From the NCBI GenBank assembly GCA_020152595.1, contig JAIGNY010001194.1, forward strand, positions 1,331,501 to 1,395,500: a stretch of DNA of 64,000 nucleotides, written 5' to 3'. A program made the position numbers and the translations under genes. Position 1 is the first letter of the stretch. The number at the start of each line of letters is the position of its first letter. Origin of the DNA: Chiridota heheva. Lineage: Eukaryota > Echinodermata > Holothuroidea > Apodida > Chiridotidae. Below are positions 36,143 through 47,300 of this stretch, in pieces. Below the pieces are notes generated by a model, which made no database searches, was not told the origin of the DNA, and saw only the letters and a list, made by a program, of their open reading frames with translations.

Positions 36143-36585
36143 CATTGGCGTAGGCAGGTTTTTGTTTGGGAAGGGGGCTACTCATTGGTATGATTTTTAA
36201 CCCGTGACAGTATCTAAGTGGAGCGCCACCATGGGTTGGCGCGTAGCGTTCAGAGAAATTTTTCCAATAAATGCTGCCTATAGATTGCCGGAAATGGCAC
36301 TTCCTAGGCCAAAAACTTGCAAATTTGAGGCTGTATTTCTTTGATTGATCACAATTTTGCCAGAATTTTGCTGTACATTTTGCATTTTCTTTAAAAATTT
36401 GAAATATTTTTTGTTTTGTTTCACAGGGATACAACGAATTTACATTGCAGGGAATGCAGGGAGATTCTCATTTCATGTATGCGCATCTGTACGATACATA
36501 GGCATATAGGTGTAATTTAATTTTTGTTAATATGGGATTGGGGGGGGGGCATGGCCCCCGTGGCCCCTCCCTCTGGCTACGCCAG
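36143..36585. mobile_element. Terminal-inverted-repeat element with 9-10-bp target duplication (Mutator-like)
   Basis: The 443-bp element is flanked by TGTAAGACAG at 36133-36142 and 36586-36595. Its ends are inverted: CATTGGCGTAGGC and, on the other strand, CACTGGCGTAGCC. Target length of nine or ten bases fits Mutator-like transposons better than hAT. There is no coding capacity. Confidence 0.82.
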
Positions 36586-36659
36586 TGTAAGACAGGACTA
36601 CCCTTCTATCATTCTTTTAATATCTGCAGTGCTGACTGGTAGTTATTCAACGTTTGTTT

Positions 36660-36960
36660 CACGGTGGATTAGGCTTAACATAACGAGATTACGGGCTAAG
36701 AAGGGTTAGTCACCCCATAAAAAGCCCAAGCTAAGACCACCACCACAAAAACAAAATCAAAGACGCCCAGAGTTAGCAAAGGACTTATCAATGTTGACTT
36801 TGAAATTGTGAACAGAATTGGAGCTAACTACCCACTCAGGCAAACCATTTCACTCATTAACAACTCTTTGCGAAAAGCTAAAACGCCGAATATCTATCCG
36901 TGAGAACTCTCTGGTCAACTTCAAATTGTTACCACGTGTCGGGCTTAAAATTAGCTTAGA
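36660..36960 (-). repeat. 3' fragment of a second LINE family, copy 1
   Basis: It is similar over its length to 38705-38975, with AGATTAxGGxTAAGAAGGGTT, CCCCATAAAAAGCCCAA and GTGAACAGAATTGGAxCTAA. The longer copy at 38705-39310 carries recognisable reverse transcriptase C-terminal sequence. Confidence 0.8.
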
Positions 36961-38248
36961 AGGTACGGGGGCTTTGACTCCTACACCCCATCAGCCCTGC
37001 GGTGGACAATTTTTAAAGATTGAAGCTCCTTAAATCCAGTATTTTCCAAAACAGCTTTTTCATATTCCAAGTTTTCATTTCAAAATTGGAAACATGAATT
37101 CTGGTATATGCATAACGTAACATTGTCTTCTGGACAGACGAAATTTAAAGAGTTGTGACTTGTCAAGGCCATGGAGGTTTGATCACGGAACAGTTATGAA
37201 ACATTTTTATGGTATAAGATGATTTCGCGATGACGCTCTTTTCAAGCACGACGCGTTTACGCTTCACGCTACATCTTTATTTTTGCTTGCTCATCACACC
37301 GACGGTGTGGAGGTAGCACAAAGCTAATTATTACCTTATTCGCAGCCATACGTCGATAGTATGCTACTTATCTTTCCGCAGTTCGCAGCATACGGTAGTG
37401 TATTGTGTACACTTGTTGTAAGTGTGTGTGGCGGGGGGGAGGGGGGGAACAAATTTAGAGACGAGTTTTTATCCCAAGGCTTTTTTAAATTCGTCTGAAA
37501 TTAAGAAGGAAGGGGAGGGGAATTTCATAACAGCTTCCAAAACTCGCCTTCGAGTGACAGGATAGTAAAGAAAGTTTTGGACTCTAATGCAATCCATCAT
37601 CTTTTTACAAGAATTTCCCAGAATCCGCCCGATATATCAATATGTAATTTTATATATTTTTATTTACAATTAAGTTTTTTTTTTTCAATATTACTGAACA
37701 ATAATAATAACAATAGAAATGTTGTCAACAACAATTCTGGCAAAAATGTTGTTATTTTTGACCAAAATGACCATTACCCCCTCCCCACTGTCCATCACTG
37801 CTTCACGGTGAATCTGTAACATTTCTTAGAATACTCCCCTAAAGGACGTGGATGGATTTTATATCGCATTTCCCTAGAAAAGTGCGTTTTTAGCAAACCT
37901 AGCCAATGTCTTTTGCCCGTTTTTTTTGTTTTTGTATTTAAATGTAATTTGGTACAGAGAGGCAAATTTGATTTTGTGCAACACCCCTCCCCGCCCCACT
38001 TTTAAATCCTGCGCATGTTATCTGCTACTATAAGTCATATCCCACAATACACTTTTTATATGGTGGCGTGTACAGTGCAGTGACCGGAGATCAGTAAACA
38101 ACAGCGACCTTACAACTTCAGCATACATACAGAAACTGGTTAAAGTGAAAAAATTACGGCCAAACGATGGTAAATGGTTCCATAGCTAGTACAGTGTTAT
38201 CTGCTAAGACTTAGAACGTGACTTGTGACGTCATAAGGTACTTTCAAA
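36961..38248. promoter_or_regulatory. Region upstream of RPAIN start
   Basis: Contains no coding exon that could be supported. A poly-G/GGGGGAG stretch near 37430-37450 and AATAAT/AACAAT simple sequence near 37700 are the only obvious features. The 200 bp before the ATG are richer in GC than the average for the window and probably hold the RPAIN promoter. Confidence 0.4.
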
Positions 38249-38348
38249 ATGGCGGCTTCCTTGTCTCCCCGAAAAGAGAAAGACAACCGCAGAAACCACC
38301 GAGATTTGTACAAGGATCCACTCCACCGTGGAGGAGACTTATAGAAGA
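38249..38348 (+). CDS. RPAIN: RPAIN exon 1, two single-base gaps
   Basis: The ATG at 38249 begins MAASLSPRKEKDNRRNHRDL, then YK. One frame later comes GSTPPWRR and one frame after that TYRR, directly before donor GTATGT. RPAIN proteins have this order (LYK, then PPW, then an aromatic residue and basic residues before RCL). The exon is 100 bp where 102 would keep everything in frame. Gaps are at the GG at 38314-38315 and near 38335-38338. Confidence 0.85.
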
Positions 38349-41300
38349 GTATGTATGTCGAGATGAACGTGATTTTTTTGATATGGTTAATTCAGAGCTG
38401 CTTAAAATAAATCAGATCTTTACCGGGTCCCTACCCAAAAATAAGCCCTTACTAATGTTAATGCATAATACTAGGCTTGCGTTAACGTGTGCACACTGTG
38501 CGACACCCTCACATAACGTAACTAGGCCTAGTACTAGGTGACCCGAATTTCTTCCAAGACGTCAAAATATTCAGTTGCACCTCTTGAATAAAGAAAGGCA
38601 CAATTTGAGACTTGTTATTTTGTATCATTCCATTTCCAATATGATTTTGCCCACAGGTGTTGAATCCTAGCATTATGGCAACCTATATATACTCATCTAA
38701 CGTTAGTATATATAATATAACAAGATTATGGCTAAGAAGGGTTATTCACCCCATAAAAAGCCCAAACACCACCACCACCACCACAAACAAACAAAATCAA
38801 AAACGCCTAGAGTTTAGTAAAGAACTTATCAATATCAATGTTGATTTTCAAATTGTGAACAGAATTGGAACTAACTACCCACTTAGGCAAACCATTCCAC
38901 TCATTAACAACTCTTTGCGAAAAGCTTGAATGCCGAATATCTATCCGTGAGGACTCTGGTCAACTTCAAACCATTACCACATGTCACATGAGTATTACTA
39001 TTAGCTGAAACATGCAAGAAATAACAGGAAGTCAAAGCATCACTGCCAGATAGGAATTTAAAAACCTGAATCATATCGCCACATACTCTTCTCAACTCAA
39101 GCATGGTCAAACCAAGAATTCGCAAGCTAGATTCATAAGAGAGATTCCTTACTTCAGGAATAAGTCTAGTGGCTCTTTGCTGAACCTGCTTCAAAATGAA
39201 CTAATCCTTCTTATAAAAGGGACTCCAAGCCTGAATAGCATACTCAAGGTGAGGCCTGACTAAGTGCTTATACAAATTAAGAACAACCTTTCTATATATA
39301 GATGAGTATATAGTCCTAGGCCTAACGCTAGGAACACCTGTGATTTAGCCAATCACTGTACCAGTGACATATTTAAATTAAGTTTAAATTAAATTTTATC
39401 ATAAAACATCTGATAATTGGGTTGAAAATATGTCACAAAAAATGATTTAATTACAATCATTGAATTGATATAGTAATAATAAAAACTTATTTTGTGTCAA
39501 TATCCATCAAAAAATGTGCATAGCACAGCAACAACAAATATGCAGAAGAATAAGAATCAAATGATAAACTCCAACTAAAAAAAAAAAAAAATGGCTTTTT
39601 CAAGTCTAATGCACCTGTTAATAGAGTATGTGCACTGACGTTATCCTTCCACTGTCACACAGTGCAGGAAATATCCAATCACTGGTCCAGACTAAAGTTT
39701 TTTCTGCGCAGGGAACGCAAAAACGATCGTTTAAAAATCAAAAAATCTCTAATAGGGAACACGAAGTTGAACAGTGAATAGGCGTGGAAATTTTCGTGCT
39801 TTCACAAAAAATTGTGTGCAAAAATTTTCAGAAGAGTAACAATAAATTTACATCAATTTTACCTCTTAAGTTTCTGATGGACAAACTAGACATCAAGCCT
39901 TAACACCCATCATGTTGTGACATCTGAATTTGTATCAACCGAACGAATGACACAGTTCCATCAGAGATTAAGTTCCTTCAAAAACTAATACCTGCTCCTT
40001 AAATGCCGACCAGTAGTCATTACACAATTGGTGAATGGTTGTTGGAAAACTGATAAGAGAAGTTGTAACTGGATTGTATGTAAATTTGTAGCTGTTACGT
40101 TACGAACACTGTAGTGATGTTATGTACGTTACTGCAGTGCAGTCTGCATTTAAATCCGTTATCATGAGGAATTCGGAATAAGGAATATATGGGTTGTGAT
40201 TGACAAGCTCGTGAAGTGAAGTATAGCCAAGTAGATAAGGTTGTCCGTTGTTGCAGATGAAGAGAGGTACTATCTTGCACGGGGATTGTCTCGCAAATGG
40301 GCAGGCCAAATTTATATGCACGGATTTGGAGACAACCAGGAAATTGCATGGACAGAACAGCCCATTTGTTTTTTGTGCTGGGAACATGAGCAGGCCAAAC
40401 TTTACAGTCTGGTCACTGGTCAAGGAATTGTAAATATTTGAAAAAAGAAAGCACAGCAAAATACGGTCTTGGTTTGCCTCTACATGATGGCATCTTTCAT
40501 ATCAAAACCAAACATTGCTAAATGAAAAAAACATTTCTGGTTATTTAGCTTTTAAAAATTTGTCATTTATTTGGTTATTGCTTTTTCAAGTGTCTGTCTG
40601 CCGTGTCTGCAGTGTTCTTTTCACATTGTCAATAAGCGTATTTGTGTAAAGTGGGTGAGTGGGCATTACATAAAAACTTATTTCAGATACCAATACCCAG
40701 CTGAGTGTGTGTGACGTCACCTGCACATACTCATATTTTAATGTAAGATGAACCTAAGGAAATGCGTCAAGGGTGTGCCATGTAAGATCAAATCAAGCCA
40801 TGATGATCTAGCAGCCGCATTGAAAAGTTGTCCATTTTGAGGGGTATACCTGTCTAATTGATGCATGCAACATCTCTCCTTCACTGATTGGAAAAACTCA
40901 CAAAGTACTATCGCCTTTCATGCACTAGAATTTGTTCTTGTTAATAACCACAAGCCAGTAATTACCACAAGCTGGAAGAGCTTGGAAACTGTATAGTGTA
41001 ATTTAATGCGAGTAAGCAAGTAATGCAAATCAGAAGCGGGGATACGTAATATGATCACCCGACCAGTTTTCTGTTAATGATCGGGTGTTTAGGACACAAT
41101 TTTTAATGCCGCCATTAGATCATAATGAGCAATGGCCAATCAAATAATATCAAATTAAGGGATGCATTAATGTCTCAGTTTCACACATTTTCAGTGTGGT
41201 GTTTTTCACTCCCAATTCATGAAAAATATTTTTATTAAATGTCACAACATGAATTTCATAGTATCCTTGTGTTAGAAATGAATATTTAAACTATCTATTA

Positions 41301-44300
41301 TATGGGAAATTGATGTGCTAAAGAAAAGACATGGTCTGGAAATTATCAAGAAATAGTCTGTCATTAATTCATTTTGAGGTGTGTCAAAAACGTGGAAAGG
41401 TCTGTCATATTATTTCAACACAATAGTGGGTCATCAGGGTTGGAAAAACTTGCCTAAATTGTGGCGAGTGTAAATATAATATACTGTGGTACTCACCAGT
41501 CACCACACTTACTTAATTTAGTTTAGCCAAGTTTGGCGAGTGACATTTTTCCAACCCTATGGGTCATTGAGTACTACTGTATGAGTATGACTCATCCATT
41601 CCTGCGAGTCTTTAGAGCGTCATACAATTGACAAACTTATTTTTTGAATTTTCAGAGGAAATTCTTTTGAACTTTTTCTTTGGTGAAAAGGAATTTTCTT
41701 CACAAATGTAATAAAGAGTTTCATGACCAGGGGTTGGGGGAGTTCAAAGAAGCAAAAATTGACCAAATTTGAGGTTATTCCATTACAGACAGCACAATTT
41801 TGTTCATGACAATATTTTACCAATTTTAACAACATGATTTTTAGCATCCTTCTTTACAAATGAATATTTAAAATAGTGTAATTTAGATTATCATTTATGT
41901 GAGAAATCTGGCATTGTGTCAACTCAATTATTGCAAATTAGAATGTGGCCTATAGTAGTATTTAATGAAAAAGTCATATCACATGAAATGTGTGGGAAGG
42001 CACATCTAAGGTTATTTATAGTTCACACATAAACACTTACTTGTCATCAAAATTTGTTCTTTTCAGCGATGTCTTGATAAACTGAGAAGTAATCGCCATC
42101 AGCTCCTGCAGAGATTTCGTGGCAATCCGTCCCTTGGAGGATCATCTGACCCCAGTTTACTCGTCTCTAATGTTATGAAAGAGGAATGGTCTCATATGAA
42201 GAAAGAAAGAGAGTTGCTTGGGTTCGGAGATGAAGGGGTATGTAAAAGTTATTGAAAGTTTTATAATGTATCAGGAGAATGCTTGGGATATCAAAGGTAT
42301 AGTGTTGCTCTTTAATGCAACAAAAACCCTAAAACAGATCTTTCATTTTGGAAGCTTGAAATAGTGCTTACACATTTTCTTGTAAAAACTCAAAACTACC
42401 TTTTTCCTAAAAAAGTCAAGTTAAAGAGTGTGTTATAATTGTATGAAAGTAATGATTTAAACACCATCACCTTACAATTATAACCTAGTACATATTTATT
42501 TATGAATAGTAATTTAGATAAATGAAAATTAAAGTTTACATCAGGTACTGAGGATTTTAAGTTGTTTGAAGTATATAACTGAGCAGATTGAAATGTATTT
42601 TTCAGAGGAGTCTATGAAACTGTTCTTAATCACAAGGTATTTGAAGAACAATGAATAAACAAATTAGGAATGTGCATTTTCGTTTAATTCAGTAAACAAT
42701 AAACGATTCATTTTTTATATCGTTTCGTTTATCGTGTACACGATCACATGTCAAAATAAACTTACCTGCTAAAAGTCCAGAAATTTTCTCAGAACTGGTT
42801 CTATCCTTACAAGAACCACAACATAGCCATTGCCAGCCCAAGAATAAGTAAGGAATGTCACAAAACTTGAGTAGGGGAGCTTATATTAAGTTTTCAGATT
42901 ACCTGTAAAGCTGAAAAAAAGGTATCAAAAATAATGATCCATGGTTTAAATGCACTTGAAACAGATGCAGAAATAAATTTTTAGCAAGTAAATTACCATG
43001 TCTTGCAAGCTTTTTGATATGTTTTCAACACTTATGTGCCGTACACATTTCAAAAGTGAGCCACCTGCTAGAGTACAAAAATATTCCAATCCAGACTGAT
43101 TCCCAACTGTACTGTATTCAATGCAACCCTCTTGTAGTTTCATTGATGAACAGTTTGCATACTGTACACTTCTAGACAATAATCCATGGAATATATGCAA
43201 GGTTTGAGAACCGTGCAAAATTCCCAAATCTGGTTAATAGGATGGAATTGATGATTTTAGAGGAGGGGAGGGGAGGATTGATTTCAATATTTTAAGTCAG
43301 GAAAACCAGGGTTCACATTAACGACAAATTTGTTGTATATTATGCTATGGCTGAAATTTCTTTTGAAAGTTTTATTTCACACAAAAATGATTTGAATTAC
43401 TCAGAAATAAAAGAAAAATGACACAACTACGAGACTAACGACTGAATGATTCAACATGTCCGTACAAGTACTGTGCATAAACACATATGGGCTAGTATTA
43501 TAGGCAGTGTATGCATGTACACTGTACGTGAAAGTTTTGATGTTGTTTTGAATGCAGGCTGTCAATTGTCAACAATATCATTAGCTAGGATTGTACTTTC
43601 ATACACTAATAGCGAGGCAGACCTACAGGCCATGTACATTACGCAGTGCCATGTACATAAGATGGCAAATTTACAAAATATGCCAAAAATCAAGGGCTTG
43701 TCGTAACCAAATACACCAGACAAAAAATTAAAATGCAACCTCTGAGGAGAACTATCGGAAACTGGTGAAAATGTGCCTTTCCAGCAAACCACAAATGTGC
43801 AGGTCATTTTTCAAATGACACAAACTTCACAAACAGCAGATGGAAGAAAACTATTCAATAGTTTACATTTGTTGGATGAACTGCAAGATTTGTCAACCAA
43901 GGTAATAATACAATTGAATACTTTCTGGTATCATGGTAATCAAGTTTTTATTATTTGTTTAAAGGATGACTTTGAAGAAATTCTGTCTATAATGGAGGAC
44001 ATGCAGACTGAATTGATGAAGGAAGGTTAGTGTTTTTAGGTTTTGTATAAGCTCTTATTTTGACTGAGTTTAGGTACAAACATTTAACAGCGGAGGAGTT
44101 TTTCAACGAACAGGGAAACTGTTAAGTGCTGGCTAACTTGATGTGATTAAGAGATTGTCTTCTGAGAAAAAGTGCACATTACGCATCTGTTTATCAGAAT
44201 CAGGACAAAAAGTATAACCATAGTCACCCAAAGGGTACATGAGGTCAGTGGCGGTGCAAGGATTTAGTTATTATGGAGGAGGGGGGGGGGCAAGAGAAGG

Positions 44301-47300
44301 GCAACTTTGTCTCATGGGGGCTAAGCCTATAAATCGTACAAAATATGTCACTTTACAAATTTTCTGGGGGAAGCGATCTCGTGGAAGGGGGATCCGGGAA
44401 AATTCCCCCCATAGCACTGCCACTACATGGGGTGCTTTGCTTTGGGAAACATATTTAATTTGTCTTAATGTATTTTTCAGATTCGAATATTTGGGTATAT
44501 GATGAAAAGCTTATTTTTTTGCCGTCTTTTTCAGAGGCTGCAATCCTGCTTGAGGCTGAAATCCAGCAGTCCCTGGAACAAGAGTCTGTCAGTGCAACAG
44601 TGCAAACTCTTGATGACGACGGAATCATTTGCCCAATTTGTAAAAGGTATCAGAAATTGTATCAGTTGTCGATTAAATGGAATTGGATCATGGCCCTTTT
44701 AATAAACTTAAGTGGGGAGACAGCAAGTTCATCCATATACGTTGATATTTCTTCGCACTAGCTGGACCCAGCAGATGACAAATGGTCCCTTTTAGGAGGG
44801 TCATCGAGAGGTAAATGCGGGCCCGGATATCTTGAATGTACCAGCCCTTTGATAAGCCAAACTTGATAGATCAAAGGTTATTCCTTTTACAGACCCCTAT
44901 AAACAGGCCCGGTGAATAGCCCCACTTTTGTGGGCGGAACTGTTAGTCAGCAACACACATTGGAACATGCGAATGTGAAAGTCTTTTAGGGATCATATGA
45001 TTTCAGAACATGTCTAAAAAATGGTCATTAGCATTATGCAACAAACATTGTTTCATTATTGTTCATTTGGTTACAATTTAATCCTCCTCACCCATCCCCG
45101 TCTCTCTAGTTTTTTTTTTCACCCATGCACCTCCTCTCTCGATCCCAGATTTCTGACTTTTAGTTCTCGTGTTTCTCTCAATCTTCCCGTTTTCTTTCTA
45201 TTCTACCTCTAGCATGATCTAACCTCTCAGGCAGTTTGACCCTCGTTACAACGGTGCTGTTAAGCCCTCATCAAACAATTTTGGCCCTCCCAACTGAGAA
45301 TGTCTCTTTCAGCCTGTGTCTTCCTTTGTCAATATTTTAGCAGATCAGCATGAATGTGATAATTCCAACTGGAACGTTTTATTGGTACTTTGAGTTTATT
45401 TTGTTTGTAGAACAAATTGAAAAAATGGAATTTGAACACAAGAGGACTTTTGATGAAGTGGATTTTGGTTGTCATTGTTTTAAATATGTCTTCATCTCTT
45501 TGTTTCATCATTGAATTTTAGCAATTTGCTGCTGCTAAACAAAGGAGTTATTTTCTGTTTTTGTGGACTGAGAATAGACACCAAGGTAAGACATAGTGTA
45601 ACTATTTTAGCAGCAATAATTACTTAAAAATACACAATACACTCTCGATCAGTCATATCCTCTTAACCTGTCTGATTTACGCCAACTCCATATCTTTTCT
45701 ATCCCCTGCCACCAATATTTCCAACTTCTTCAAGAACAATCCCCCCTCAAACATTATCACCTTCCTCCGCAACAGCAACCTTTTCCACTTGATTTAATCT
45801 CCCCACACCCCCATCCTTTCCTATCTCACATCCCTCTCTCTCTATCCTTTCCTCCTTTTCCAATCATCTCTTTCCTAACCTTTGCACCTTAATTATTTAT
45901 TTAACACCCTCTTGGCACATTACCTCCACAAACCAAACAAGGAATACACAAAAGTTGTCCCAGAAATGCAGCTGTGACATCACAGTGCAGCTGTGACATC
46001 ACAGTGCAGCTGTGCATCACACTGTTGAGGTAGGCTTAATGCAACTGATTTTTAATGATTTCTAATAATAAAATAAATCCGTATTTTGACAGCGTTTTAA
46101 TTCATTCATATATGACATACTGTCAAGTTTTGACCAAAAAACATCAATTATCCATTTTGTACCGATAATGTTCAATTTTGTACCGCAAATCTTCCAGTTT
46201 GGGCTGAACATCTTCACTTATGATCAAACATCTTTGATTATTAATTTCAATCAGTTAAAAAAAGACAATTTCTCAGATATTTGAATTTTCAAGCATCAAT
46301 ATGCAGGTTCTTATGGTGATTTGTGGTGCATGCTGACTATCTTGTTATTTAATTTGTTTTACTTGTCTATCATAAACTTTTCGAGAGTTGCAGCAAGCTC
46401 TGCTTTTTAATTTTTACCATACCCCCAATCAAATTTAAACAAGAATAAAGTTATCTCATTATTTTTGGTGACTGTGATTTAGAACTGCAATTAAAAGAAT
46501 TATGTTAAGATTTTGACTAGTCGTACATCGCAAGTTAGCATTAACAGTTTGAATATTAAAAATTCCTGAAACTTTGATGAGCCAGGAAATAAAAGAGCTA
46601 CTTTCAAAATTCAATGGCAGTTCTACCCAGAATGTGTGTGACAGAGAAAGTTGTAAAAATCAAAACAAAATACAAGAAAATAAAGATTATGTTCATTCTA
46701 AAGATGAGTCCGAGATGTGGACTTTGAGTCTACATCTCTGCAAGTTCCCATTCAATGAAAGTGAGAATCAATTTGAGTTTTGTTTTTGGTTCTGATGCGA
46801 TAGCATCAGAAACCTATTCGGTCATGATGGGGTTGTGTGTGTGTGTGTGATGCTGAGCTTGTAAACACGATACCAAGAACTGTACAGTGGATTCATGTCA
46901 TATGTGGTGACAAATAGCCTATGGTCTGTAGATGTGCCCTTTTGTTTTTGGTGGTGATGTCATGCATATTAATGAGTGGGCGGGGCATAATGTAAAAATC
47001 TTAAAATGCTTATATTTTAAGAGCTGCATTTCTGTTTTGTTTCATATGTGGTGTATTTATGATGTTAGCTGGTGTGTATTCATGATGTAAAAACGTTGAA
47101 TTTTTTTAATATGCATAGTGGAGCGGGGCTTTATATGATTTTGCTGAAAAGAGCTTGTAAACACGATCTCTTAATGTACGAATCTTGAAATGTTGTTTTC
47201 TAGCTGTTGTTTTCATATTCATGGTAAAAACGTTGAATTTCATATATGCATAGCGGGCAGGGCTTAATATAATTTTGTTGAAAGGAACTTGTAAACACAA

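Noticed and set aside
38218-38541. Alternative 107-codon frame across RPAIN exon 1 starting upstream at 38218
   Set aside because: It covers the TPPW segment but reads through the GTATGT donor and loses the LYK motif; it is explained by the single-base gap.
40095-40460. Overlapping frames of 61-119 codons on both strands
   Set aside because: Neither strand shows a domain, splice partner or homology to anything else in the window.
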